A stretch of 64,000 nt of DNA, taken from contig CAJNOL010000539.1 of the NCBI GenBank assembly GCA_905250125.1, positions 61,055 through 125,054 of the forward strand, given 5' to 3'. This stretch comes from Rotaria sordida (lineage: Eukaryota > Rotifera > Eurotatoria > Philodinida > Philodinidae). Positions 22,301 to 35,539 of this stretch are shown one piece after another. The notes below the pieces were generated by a model. That model did no database searches. It saw only the letters and a program-made list of their open reading frames with translations, and was not told the origin of the DNA. The position numbers and the translations under genes are program-made. Position 1 is the stretch's first letter, and each line of letters begins with the position of its first letter.

Positions 22301-24617
22301 AAAAATTTATTGCTATGCAAGAATGTTTGTTATATACATAAAAAAATATATTTTACCTGATAGCATTTTCTCATTCACCTGCTCTCATATAAGCAGCACA
22401 TGCTTCTTTAAATCTTCCTTCATTTTCTCGTGCTTTAGCATACATTGAATGAATCTTTGGTGTATTAACATTCCGAAGAATTTCACTAACTTTAACCCTT
22501 AATAAAAAAATATAAATCAATATTTCCATTTTAAGATAAAAAGAACAAAATTTGAGAGAATTTCAAATATATATTAGAATCCAAATTGGATTGGAATTCT
22601 ACTTTTAATCAGACAAAAAGAAAAAAGAATTCGATTTTTGACAAAACTGTTTTTGAGCAAAATTAGAACTTCAGTTTTGTCTATTTAGAAGTAATTTGAT
22701 CAAGCCGAAGACAATGAGATTTTAAATTACTAAAGAGTTCTTTTCATTTCACAATCGAGTATTGTATGCGTACAAGTTTTCGTACCCGTGCTTGACTTGA
22801 ACAAAAAATTATGTGCCCGTACGTTGGATTACTCTAACACATCGCTGATGGTTTAACAAAACGATCCATCAACCATATGATCAATGATATCGCTATTAAA
22901 AACACCTAGTTTCGTACTCTAAGGGTGTTGGGTTTTAGAGTTAGCCATTCTCATTATGTCTACAAAGTTTCAGCTGAATTCCACGCAATGTGTTGAAGAT
23001 AAAAACGATACTTTGTGAAATGAAAAACAGTTCTTAAATTATTCTAACTCTAACTGTTTTCGACTTAAATAATTTACTTCTAATTCAATTCTAATTTTGT
23101 TCAGAAAAATTTAGAATTTGATCAAATTCTAATTTTAACTATAATATATACCAATTTTTCATTTTAATATAAGCTATAGCAGCATTGTCCCAACATTCAG
23201 CTTTTTCAAATAATTCTGCAGCTTCAGGCTATTGTTTCAATCCTTCAAGTAATTTTGCACATTCTTCTTTTATTTCTTTTCCAGGTAAACGTAATGCAAT
23301 TGTAGCACCTCTATAAATAACACAAAAAATAAAAAAATTACGTTTTATAATGTTTTTTTTTTTTTTTTTTACTTTTTAATATCTCCAACTTTAATATAAC
23401 ATCGAGCAAGACCAATAAAACATCTTTGATCATATTGTAAATCCTTTTCTTTTTTAGTTATACCTTGTTCATAAAATTTAACTGCTGCACCTGAATCTCC
23501 ACTATAATAAAAACGAAATTTTTCTTATAATTTTTGAAAGCTGTTTTTTTTTCGTACGTAAATTCAAGTTGTTCAGCATGTGCCGCTGATATATAAGGTA
23601 TTTGTTCAGGATCATAAACTTTTGCAAGTATCATTGCTGCTTCAAATTGTATACAATCTCGTCGCATCTAAATATGATTATCTTTATTAAAAAAACAAAT
23701 TCTTTGAAAACTTCTTTTTTTTTTTTTTACATTTTATGCTTCAAGTGGACAACCACATGTAAGAAAAAATTCTTGTGCAAGATCATAATCACCAAAAAGA
23801 GCAGCAAAATGTGCAGAAACAAGATTTTTATCTTCTACATGCTATAAGAAAAAATTTAATTTTTATCAGGTATAAAAAAAAAATAATCAAATATTTTACT
23901 TTTATTTCTTCAAGTGCCATAACCATACCTGAATGACCAATTTCTCGAAAAACTTTTATTGCTAAAATATATCAAATAATTAAAAATAAATTTCTATCTT
24001 TTTTTGCTTTTTTTTTACCATAATCAATATTTAATGAATAAAGTAAAGCAGTTGCAAATTTATTCCATTCATGACTATCATTAAGTTGTTTAGCCCAAAA
24101 CACTGCATCGTCATATCTTTCAAAAAAAAATGAATTATTCGTTTTTATTTTATTTTAAGTAAATACCGTTTCATAAGAATAGCTTTCGATAATCGATCTG
24201 TAGCATCATCAAGTGTATATTCTTGTTCACCTGAATCATTTAAAAATCCATATGTTTCTAATTTAGTTTGAACTATTTTTCCACTTGAATCAAGTAAAAG
24301 AAGAAGACAAGTATTAAGAAGTAATGGTACTGAACCAAATATTGGTAAACGTGTTGTACCAACAAACATTATTTGAGGACCTTTTAAAGAATCACGATAG
24401 ACAGAATATGTTGTTATGGAATCAGAATCGAAACTAACAAATATCCACTAAAAAAAAAAAAAAAACCACAATGAATTAACTTTCTATTCAAATAGTCAAA
24501 TATTTCATTAATGAAATAATAATAATATTACCTCATTTTTCAAATTAGTTTCCCATAGAATAGATTTTGTTCCTGATGGAAGATTTGGTATTTGAATAAT
24601 ACTTGGATGTTCAAATT
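19365..24617 (-). pseudogene. WDR19/IFT144 pseudogene (C-terminal half only)
   Basis: WDR19 (IFT144) is an IFT-A subunit needed for retrograde transport in cilia. The minus strand holds a series of short exons matching its C-terminal TPR-like half and zinc-ribbon tail in the right order. Examples are IMFVGTTRLPIFG (about 24370), MRRDCIQFEAA (23660), PEAAELFEKAECWDNAAIAY (23220), [17 protein letters not shown] (21620), DAKYLFR-type [15 protein letters not shown] (20990), [18 protein letters not shown] (20800), LALPYCIVT (19700) and DDICPMC (19450), ending at 19365. Three codons are stops: TAA 23734-23736, TAG 23229-23231 and TGA 22371-22373, the last two replacing family Tyr and Trp. Homology stops at about 24617 without an acceptor, so the WD40 propeller half is missing. 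Most splice sites still look usable, which suggests recent decay. A working copy is presumably elsewhere. Confidence 0.85.
22565..23150. repeat. Degenerate AATTCTAATTTTGTT-type repeats inside a pseudogene intron
   Basis: This long intron carries scattered imperfect copies such as TTGGAATTCTAC, AATTAGAACTTCAGTTTTGT and CAAATTCTAATTTTAAC at both ends. They resemble the cluster at 9160-9310. The unusual intron length (about 650 bp against about 50) suggests an inserted element. Confidence 0.4.
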
Positions 24618-26672
24618 ACATATGTGTACAGATTTCTTTCGATAATAATAGAATGTCAACTACAAAATTGTTGTACTAACAAATTTTTATTCTTTACAAT
24701 TGAATTCTTTTGCTTTTGATAGTTGATCGCTTTTATTGGAAGACTTAAAGTTACTATATTTCTTGTGTTTCAATAAATATAAGTTATCGTTATCATCATC
24801 TTTGTTACTAATTTTTCTTATTACATACTAACGCGTTTAGATTGAAAATAAAATACGAAAGATCAATAAATAAAATGATGTAATGTAGAGTATATTGATA
24901 TAATTTTTTTAAGTATTAAACTTCAAGTTATTTATTTTGAATACACTTAAATGCTTGTTATTATAAATGTCTAGTTATAAAACAGACATATCATAAATAA
25001 CAGCGAAGTTATTTAATCTTGTCGTAAAACAGTTTGTTTTAGGTTTGATAGCAAATTTTATGTTTTCCTTTATGAACAACCAAAAAAAAAGTCATGTTCT
25101 TATGTGTGCACGACAAATTCGGATATGTTTAAATGAAAGGAATAATTTAGAAACAAAGGTAGTGCACTGATAGACATGCGTTGGAAATTTTTCCACTTGT
25201 ATTAGTAAAAATATGCTTGGCGACAACTTAAATTGAAAAAGAAGAAAGAAAACGTAACGAAGTGAAAGACTGGTTATTTCGTCGAATTATATATATGAAG
25301 AGAACGAACAACATACAACAGAACATAGACAAAAAGTAAATACCCATCATCTTGCATAACTGCTGAAGGATGACGTGGATGTGCTCAGTGCACTTGTTAC
25401 AAATAAATTGTTGAATAATCTCATGAGTAAATGATTCGAGAAATAAAAAAACAAAAAAATAGTAGGAATATGAATAGCAGATAGAGGAAAAAAAGGAAAA
25501 AGTAGATAAACTATTTTATATCACACTTATGTATTAAGGATTTAGATAAAACAAAAAATTCAATGAATATTTGTTAGAAGAAGCATAAATTCTAAAATAA
25601 TTACGTTCTTCGAAATGATTGTAAGTAAGGTTTATGTAGACAAGTATTTAATGCTCGTTCATATTTTTTAGAGAATGTATTTGTTCTTTACAACATTACA
25701 ATGATTGTTCTTCTTACTCAGTTCGCCTTCAATGTATAAAATGAATAAATATTAGAAGCATCAATATTTATCAAGTGCAATCACATTATAGTGTTAAAGT
25801 AAAAAGCGTTTTAAATATTCAAGAGGATGAATTTTTTTTTCGTTCTCAACGTTTGTTACGAGAGAATCGACAATATATTGATCTTAGATTTTTCAGTTTG
25901 ACTAACATACCAAGACATAATTACCTACGACAACGATTCAAATTTTTCAGAATAATGAAAGATTGCAGCTAATGTTGAATCTTTATTAATGTATACAACA
26001 TATTATACAAGCAAATTGTTCACTTTGTAACTATTAACGACGTATGAGCCATTCGATTGCTAATCGACTAAGCTATAAAAGTAAGTTCTCTTATACTCTA
26101 AGTTATTCATATTGTCTTTCTTCTCTCTCATTATTGGATATCGATTGCGCATACTTCTATATGTAATATTCGATACTAATCGTCCACTCTAATGTATAAA
26201 CGCCTTTTAGATCTTTTTTATTTTTGATATTTTTCTGTTCTATTTCTACATTTTACATTTCTTTCGAACTTCTTAAATCTAAGAATTTCTCCTGCTATAT
26301 ATTTACGTATAACATCGACCAACATGTATGTATATATATACTTCACTTAGAAGAGTCATTACTGCTTGAGTGATATTGCATCAATTAAAAAATAACTTAA
26401 CAATGCAAAACCTAAATCATCTTCAATGACACACTCGAACATACGATAGAATAATTGATATTTTATTGTTTTGCTCGTTTGTCAATTTCTTCAATATTTC
26501 GAATATTTGTCAGCTTTTTTCTTGATTTCTTAGAGCGCTTGCATTTTTGTTTGTTTCTTTTTTTTTTATTTTTACAAAATCACCATCTGTTTATTTGTCT
26601 CATCCATCCTCACACGTGACGACCAAAGAAAAATGTTTTAAAAGTTAAAAAATGAAAATCGTCTTTATCGAA
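24618..26672. other. Intergenic region
   Basis: About 2 kb where the missing WD40 half of WDR19 would be expected, but no propeller-coding exon was found on the minus strand. A short minus-strand frame near 25340-25382 (HPRHPSAVMQDDG followed by GTATTT) could be an isolated exon remnant but is too short to assign. Short (TA)n tracts occur near 26330. Confidence 0.4.
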
Positions 26673-29600
26673 TTATAATTTAACTGTATTAGCAAAATGG
26701 ACAGTATTGCTTGTTGTTGATAGTGGAGGATTATCATCAACTGGATAAAAACGCAAATGTTGATAGTGACTTGAACCATCACGACGTATTGAAACAGGAG
26801 GTTTTTCACGAAAATATCGAAGTCTAAAATAATATCTCCATGAAAAAATATTAAATAAAAAACAATCATAAGAAACCTTTTTCCAGGAAATCCTGCTGAG
26901 TGACTATGACGTAATTTATCAAGTGTGTCACGAACATTATTAGCAATTGTTTCATCATCTATAACAGCTTGTTTATGTATAACTATTGTTGGTACCTACA
27001 TTATTTGAATATATATTAAAACTTCGAGATATGTCAAGTATATTACAGGTGCTGATGCTTTGTCTTTTTCTTCTACGATCTGTTGATTTTGTGGTAAACT
27101 TTTTGGATCAGTTAGTACATCTAATGGAACCAATGGATGTTGATATGTTGCTGGATCATATAAATTCCATGGAATAGTTTGTCCAAATGTTCCTTTTTTT
27201 TAAGATCATATTGTTTAAAATACTATGAAATAAAGATTAGAATATACATTACCTATAAAATTTCCTTGAAGATTCCAAAGACGTATGGTCCAATCGAGTG
27301 CCGAAGAAATAAGTACTTGAGCTAGAATTAAATTGAAAAAATTCATTTTTTTTTGACTTTTTACGAAAACCAAAAAAAATACTTACGTACTTTGATCAAT
27401 ATATTCAAGACCTGTTACACTATCAATATGAGCACGCCAAGTTCGAACACCTAAAAATAAATCAGATATATATTTTAAAACAAACTTTTCAAACTTACAA
27501 CGAGGTGGATCGGATTCATATTTAAGTGCATAATGTTCGACTTCATAGATAAATAAAAACCCTAGAAAAAAAATATTACAATTGAATAGAGAAAAAAAAC
27601 TGATGTTTTACCTAATGAATCAGCAGCAAATAAAAGACAACATGCAGGATCGAGTTTTATTTGTGTTACTGTTGTCATTCTTTCTTTATTCTAAAAATAA
27701 TATTTATTTATTTAAACTTTGATTTCTTTTTTTTTCGTTAATATTTACCGGTCGAAATTTAGCCATTAATACACCATTTTTATAAATATTCCAAAAATGA
27801 ATATGACCATAAGGTCCACTAGCAATTAAATTAGCTATATCATGTCGACCAAATCTTGAATCAATAAATGTTACACGACTAATAACTCGATCATTTCCAT
27901 TTTCTATAATGAAACAAAAATATTTAATATAAATAATTAAAATATTTCTTTTTACCTTCAGAATTTTTACTTTTTTCAGTAGTATCTTTTAGACAAGCAA
28001 ATATTTTTTTACTTGCCATATTCCATATAATAATTGTTCCACCATAATCACCAGTTGCAATTAAATCACCTTGAGATTTATCAATACATAATATATCTTC
28101 TTTATGACCTTCATATTGACTATCACCAACAAATTGATCTTCTGGAAAACAAACTTGTTTTATATGTTCACGATCATCTTTAAAAACATTGACATGTTTA
28201 TCCCATCCAACAGCTAATATTGAACAATTATTATTAACAACAACAAAAGTCACATCAGTTATTTCAAGTGAATCTTTAAAAAAAACAAATGATTTTTATT
28301 AGTTAAAAATCAAATTTAATTTTAAAATTCTGACCACGTGGTTTTTTAAATATTTTTAATAATTGTCCATTATGAACATTCCATATACAACATGTTCCAT
28401 CTCGACTGCCTGTTATTAATCTTCGTTCTGTTGTATCTAAAGCCATGGATGTTACAGCTTGACCATTATGTGCTCGAAATTCATGTACTTGTCTTCCAGT
28501 TAGAAAGTCCCATAAACGTATAACTCCACTTTCTGTACATGAAATAATTTGTTTAAATTCTTTTATAAAAAGTAAACCAAGTACAGGTTCATAATGTGAA
28601 ACAACAACATCAGCATGTAAATAAGGTCTATGAAATATATATTTAATTGATTTTTTTTTTTTGTTTTGTATGATTTGTTTGGAAAAGAATTATTTACTTA
28701 CCGTAATTTAAGATTTAAAAATGAAATTTGTTCACTTGCAAATAATAAGCAACGTGTGTGGGGATTATAACAAACAGCTTGTAAATCTCCACGTATTTTA
28801 TGAACTTTAGAACGAACACATGCCAATAGTGTATGTTCAATAAGATCCCATACCTTTGAAATAAGTGAAATTGATTATCTTAGGTTTTTTTTTTTTTTGT
28901 TTGATAAAGTTCATTATTTATCTCTTTTGTTCGCATTTGATCCGTTTCTTTTTCTCATTCACATACATATATATTTCATTAGTGCAATACTTCGCTCACC
29001 ATCGTTTTTTGCTTGTCTCATATATACGACAGGTTGCTCTTATCTATTTTTTTTTTCTTTCGTATGGTATATTTATTGATACAGGTAAATCAAATTGATG
29101 AAGGAGACAAAAGAACGTGAGAAAGCTTTTGTTTATATTAACTAGATATAACCTTTATTTAATATCAATTATTCATTGAGAATATATCCAATTAGACAAG
29201 TATTGTTTTTATTTACTGTGTCTATCGTTAAAATCAAAAGTAAATCAATGAAGATAAGGTAGAGAACGAAGTTATATTATTATTTTTTTTCTTCTTCTTA
29301 AGAAACAATAAAATACGAGCAAGTTGTTCTGTTCTGATTCTTATACCTTAAAAAAAAAATGAAGAGAGCATTAAAAAGAAAAATACTCGTTTTATCAAAT
29401 GTCAAAAAAAAAATATATATATTTGTTCGTCTTTTCTATAACAAATAACTTAAAAGCATTATTTGTATATGAGAGTCGAGTTTTAAGAGAATTTTATTCT
29501 TGTAGTGCACTCAGCTTATTTCTATTGATAGATTGACCTTGAATAGGACGAATATAGAGTATAATAGCTATAATAATGATTATTGCAATCATATTTCTTC

Positions 29601-32600
29601 TTCTATAGAATGAAACATATATATGTAATGTCGTACATGATCAAGACTTGATTACTAATATATATATATATATACATATATATACAGTTGATTAGTTAGA
29701 TAGCAAAAAAAAAGAAAGACTTGATGTAAATGAACATCACTGATTCCAGCCCTATGCAGATTGATGACAAGACGCATTTTTCAGATCATTGTGATTCACT
29801 TCCGTTTTTCGCGTTCTTCCTGGTTCTCTTAGTTTCCCTAGCTTATATAACGTCCTTAGCCAATCTATTCTAGCTTAACAAGAACAAAAAAAAAAAACTA
29901 CTAGTCATTTGTCTTCATTCACTGTGAGAAAACGAAATGCATTGTGTGCTCGATGTGTTGTATTGACTAAAACACGAGTGTAAATAGGTTATCTTTTACA
30001 TCGATTACATAGTCACAGAACCATTTTTTTTTCAATAATGATAACAAAAAGATAACAGCTAACATAGACTATAGTTGTTATATTATTCTTTTTCTTATTT
30101 AAGTTATATTCTTCTCAAAAAATTTACTCATATGATTCATTCTATTCAATTCAATCGTGTCTTTTGTCAACTGCAATCACAAAAACTATTCTTTTTTTTT
30201 TCTTTCGATTATTATTCCATCTAATTGAATTAGTAAAATAAAATTATTCTCGTTACTACTGTCATCATTCCGATTTGAATTATCAAATGAGAATCAATCA
30301 TGTAAACTGAAAGTCGATGGGTCTAATCCGACTTTTATACCAAAACAAATCAGTTATTTTATTTTGTTTGTTTACTTATGTTCTATTTTGGTTAACTATT
30401 GGAACGTTTAAACAATCAACAGAACTTAATAAAACTCAAGTGAGTTGAAAAATTGAAAAAAAGAAAACAAATAATTCTTCTTTTTTGTTTTTTCTATAGC
30501 AATCAAATGGATTAAAACATCGATCAAATTCAACTTTCTATTTTATATTTGATCATTTATTACAATTAAAAGTTAATCTACTTTTAATTGATCCATATGT
30601 ACTTAATTATCTTTTTATTGAACAATTATCATTTGATAAATTAGAAAGACAATTAATTACTTTTGCCATTACTGATGATTTAGTTGAAAGATTTATTCAA
30701 TATTTTCAAGAAACAATTTTTTCAATAACAATATCAGAAAATATTTTATCAAATCATAAAACATCAATTGATCATATATTTATTGAATATAAACAAAAAA
30801 TAATTCATTTAGCTATTTTACATAAATATAAATCATTTTATCTTATAGAAGAAAATATTCTTCCATTATCTGAAAATATTCAACTATCCTATGGTGATAC
30901 ACTTCGTGCTGTTGAACCGTAAGAATTTTATGATTTGAAAAAGAGAAATAAATTATTTAAGGGTTTTTTTTTGTTTATTTTTATATATAATAGTGTTGAA
31001 GTTAATGTACATGAATATTCTTTTTTTTATCCTCAAAATGTTTCACATTTTTTATGGTTATATCAAACATCAAAATTTCTTCATTGTAATAGAGTATTAG
31101 CAGATGAAATGGAAGATCAATTTCATTTATATCAAAATGCTAGTCAATTAAATTTAACCGTTACACCTATGAAAAATATTGCTTATGGATTAAATGAACT
31201 GGAAAAACATTATTGGCTTGCTGGTGGAACTTTACTCGGTAAAATATATATTTGTTTTTTAATATATGAACATATTTTTCATTATAGGTTGGTATCGTCA
31301 TTGTGGTTTAATACCATTTACTCAAGATGCAGATTTTGGTCTTTTTGCTGAAGAATATGATGAAAGTATTCGAAATTATTTTCTTGGAAATCCTATTGCT
31401 TATCTATGGGGTGCATTAGGACTTGTAAGTAATTTATAAATATTTTTACGGTTTGTTTTTTTTGTTGAACTAATTTCAAAGTAATAAAATAGGTTAATGA
31501 TTCTCTTGAATTTCGTCTTTACACGGGTCGATTTACGCTTGATCTATTTTGGGCATATCGTGAAGGTGATCATCGATGGTGTGGTTATCAAGTTCACAGG
31601 GCAAAGTTTAGGTATATTTATTTTTATAATAGAAAATTTAATCGAATGAAGAGTAAGAAAGAAATAGTTACTATATAAAAAAAGCTCATATTTAATGACG
31701 ATAAGATCTAGAAGGATCTATGATTACAGAGAATAACTAGAGCAAGGTTTCTAATATCAATACCTTTTTACTTCTTATTAAGTGTATATAGAAAAACACT
31801 ATTCATGTACTTTTTGAATTTTTTCTTACATACAAGAATAGAATATTAATTCAAATAAATTAAAACTTTTTTTGGAAACATCAACTCGTTTAGTACGTTC
31901 ATTATAAAATATAAATTATAATTAAGGATATAATGATGAAGAGGATTTCCTTATTATACACGGAAGTACCTAATGAGTAAGTTCGGAAGGAAATCAATTC
32001 TATTTTTCCTGAATGTCGTTTGCATTATTATTTTCATTAAGTAAAAAAATAAAAAGAGAAAAACTCAATAAAATATTTAATAACAAAAATATATTTTATA
32101 TTTCAGACGTACTCTTCCATTACTCGAAACACTTTGTTCATGTGATTTATTTGGTACTCGTTTTTCAATACCTTGTTCACCAACTAGTTATCTTGATGGT
32201 GAATATGGTAAAGATAAATGGAAAAGTCCATTAGAAAAAAATTATACATGGATTAATATGAAATTTCATTCTCTATGGAATGATATCTCATGGATGTATG
32301 CAGTACGTTTATATACACGTCAAGGAAAACTTCGTACAGATCAATTTGCATTTGATTGGATATCAAATCATTTTAATTATTCTATAACATCAATTCCATC
32401 ATTTTTTAATATTTTACCTAACGAACCAGTGACACTTCCACCACTTAAAACAAAACTTGTTTACGGTTCACCGATAAAGAAAAAAAAGTCAAGAAAAAAA
32501 TCTAAATCAACTAGAAAAAAAAGGCTTATCTAAAATGTTTATTGTTTTATTTTTTTCAGAATGTTGATTTTATTCTTTTGTTCTTTTTTTTTGGTCTGAA

Positions 32601-35539
32601 TAATCGTGAATTGTTTTACTTTATATATTAATGATAAAAATCTAACTGTTGATAAAATAAAATTCTGTTTTGTTAAAACATAACTTACTAAAACAGTTTT
32701 ATCAGCTGATATAGAAAATAATCGATCATCTTCAACGGCTATTTTAACAAGAAATACAGGTGCATTATGACCACGAAGTCTAGCAACAGGTCGAGATGGT
32801 AAATATGGATTCCACAAACGTATAACACGATCCATTCCACCAGTAACAAGAACATTTTTTGCTGTACATAAATCAAATGTTTTAACACCTTTATGAATTT
32901 TAAATACAGTTTGATCAGCATCACAACGTATTTGTGCATTACGAATTATTGGTTGACGACGAATTATTGAACGTGATGTTGTTGATGTTACAGCATCACC
33001 TCGAGCTTCTTGAGCACCAGCTTTTCTTGAATGCGTATCTTGAGAAGAATGTGTTAAATAGGATATCGTTGAATCACGTTTATGTCGAGTATTTACTAGT
33101 GATGGAAGAGTACCCTCATCATTTAAATCTATTGTAATTTTTTTTTGAGGAAAAACCAAAAACAAAAAAATAGTAATAATTAAAAAATCAAAAACAAAAA
33201 TAATAACCTGATGACATTGTGCCTCGTCTTCTACGCGATCCTCCTCCTTTCAGATCATTCGATTTAGCTTGAACATTTTTTAACTCAGCAAAACCACTTT
33301 CGGTTAATTGAATTTCTGAACTAGCACTTGCTCGTATACAACCAATAACAACAGCTGTATGTTGATCATTTGAACATGATATTATTTGATTTAGTCTTGA
33401 ATCATAATAAATATATTCTACAAGCAAGTAAAAATAAATTGATTCAACTATTTTTGATTATTTTCTTTTTTTTTTTTACCAATCCATTCTCGATGAACTT
33501 GCCAACGAACATAATCACATTTATATGCATCAAGAAAACGATCGAAAATAACTGTTGGAATACCTTTTCGACGTTCAAGAGTTGTTAATAAACGAAAAAT
33601 TTCTCGAGCAGCAAGAAATATAAGAATATTAACACAACCATCTGTATCACCATAAATAATAAGTAATTCATCAGGTGAAGTTATTCTAATTAAATAAAAA
33701 CAAGAAAAATTTTATCTAATTTTTAATATATCCATTGATCTACCCATAATTAAGTTTAATCGGTACACTATCTAATGAACATATTTGTGTACATGGAAGA
33801 TCATTTGTTTGAACTTCACGTGATGTACTTAAACAATAAGTTTGATCCCAAAATTGAAGTTCACGATCTCTTTTATATAAATTAAAAATAAAAAATTAAA
33901 TTTCACAATGAAGATAATATATATATATATATATATTCTTCGTACCCAGTGCTAACAACAACTTTATTAAATTCTGGTATTATTTGACAATCCGTGATCC
34001 ATTTTGGTTGAGAACGAGTTTGTTGATCTTTACGCTATTATATCAATTCAATTATATTTATTAAATAGACAAACAAAAGCAGTGATTGTCATACTTTCTC
34101 CAAACGTTCTCTTGCTGTTAGTGTTTGATCAATACCTGCAGTTGCCTAGAAACAGAATATTAATTTGCTTTTTTTCTTTTACTTTTCTTTCCAAATCAAT
34201 TTAATCTGCTTACTGCTATAGATTTTGCTATTTTTAGCTCACCAGTTGGTGTCCATACAGATATTGTTCCATCCTTTGAACATAACAATTCTATCTAAAT
34301 ATAATTTTTATTAATGATTAACTTACACTTCCTAATGCTAAATATTGATGATCAGGAGAAAGTACAATAGTTGAACAAGGATATCGATGTGGTGTTTTTT
34401 GAATTTTAGCTGGTATTAAAAATGAAATTTCTTTTGCATGATATTCAGCATCTGCTTTTTCATTAAAATTAAGTTGAAGAAATGTACATAATTCATCCCA
34501 TGTTATTATTTGTTCAGCATTATAATCAATTTTATTAAATAAATTTTCTATTTGATCATCAATCTTAAATAAAAACAGAAAAAAAAACGAGCATATAACT
34601 AATGAAAAAAACCTAATTAAACATACGCCTCGTTGTGAACCTATACATCGTTTAACAATTCGAGTAAATTCATCTAATGTCATTTGACCTGATTCATCAA
34701 TATCAAGATCATGCAGAGGTAAATTTTGAGTGAAGGCACGTTTTAATAATTCAAGTGCATTAATATTTAATCTTTCTTCGATCTAAATATAATTAAAAAA
34801 AAAACAAAAATAAATTTTTCATATTAAATTATTAGAGATTTACTGGTAAATTTTTGTTTTCATTAATTTCTATTTCCTAAATAAAAATGAAAGATTATAT
34901 TAAGAAAAAGAACGAAACCAGTATCATTCATTACTTTTTCAGCTTTCTTTATTGCTGACTGAGTTCTTCGACCCTATGATAATAAAACGAATAAAATAGA
35001 TAAATTTCAAACATGTATTTCTTTTACCGTTATATCTTCTGTTGTTTTTGGTTTAAGCTAAAAAATAAAATTAATATAAATTTTATTTTCAACATTTTCT
35101 TACCTCTCCTTTAAGGCCAACTAATGCATAACTTTTAGCCCGTTTTAAAAGAATAACTTCATATTGTTGTATATTAGTTGGATTAGCAATAGTTAATCGT
35201 CGTAAATGTTTAAACTAGATATTACAAAAAAAAAAAAAAAAACGAAAACAAAAGTAAAATGAAATTCATTTTCTTATTCTTTTATTATATGTTTTTTTTT
35301 ACCGATTGAAAATATGATTTAATCTCTAAATTTTGATCATAATCTTCAGCATTTCGATTAATATTTGCCATTCGTAATTGAGGTTTATTACTTGATAAAG
35401 TTTTTCTCCATTCCTCAACTGTACCTGGTGCATGACCATCATCTAATAGACTTGATTGAAAACATGGATGACTTTGAAGATTGCCATGAGCTGATGATGG
35501 ACGTTGTATCCATTCATTGAATATATTTTGTTGAATCAT
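26673..35539 (-). CDS. EF-hand and WD40-repeat protein (WDR49/WDR64/EFCAB8 type)
   Basis: A long minus-strand gene of many short exons, from ATG at 35537-35539 (first ATG after a TTTATAG acceptor-like site, so a 5'UTR intron is likely) to TAA at 26673. The N-terminal region has two EF-hand loops: DIDESGQMTLDE near 34690 and DYNAEQIITWDE near 34520, with acidic or polar residues at positions 1, 3, 5, 9 and 12. Many WD40 repeats follow, including LLCSKDGTISVWTP, LVTGGMDRVIRLWNP, DRLFSISADKTVL, LIATGDYGGTIIIWNM and VLISSALDWTIRLWNLQGNF. After these, GTFGQTIPWNL and a short tail follow, as in WDR49/WDR64-type proteins, which are linked to cilia and flagella. One propeller strand is split by an intron of 3,835 bp (28854-32688) that contains another gene on the opposite strand. 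No disabling change was seen. Which family member it is cannot be settled by eye. Confidence 0.85.
30317..32533 (+). CDS. Fukutin-like ribitol-phosphate transferase, nested in an intron of the WD40 gene
   Basis: Six exons (30317-30439, 30500-30918, 30994-31238, 31288-31424, 31493-31611, 32107-32533) join in frame to about 489 residues, close to fukutin's usual length. A short cytoplasmic start is followed by a signal anchor (about residues 12-30, VILFCLFTYVLFWLTI), giving type II Golgi topology. The C-terminal LicD/nucleotidyltransferase-like domain has WLAGGTLLGWYRHCGLIPFT, QDADFGLF (metal-binding D-x-D) and FTLDLFWAYREGDHRW. Near the end YGKDKWKSP matches fukutin. In animals fukutin adds ribitol-phosphate from CDP-ribitol to the O-mannosyl glycan of alpha-dystroglycan. 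The last 20 residues are very basic (KKKKSRKKSKS), unlike typical fukutin. The start is the first in-frame ATG after a stop. The whole gene sits antisense inside the 3.8-kb intron. Confidence 0.88.

Noticed and set aside
25341..25395. Possible minus-strand exon HPRHPSAVMQDDG in the region where WDR19's N-terminal half should be
   Set aside because: Only about 14 residues with a weak acceptor and no matching neighbours. It could not be tied to WDR19 or any other gene.
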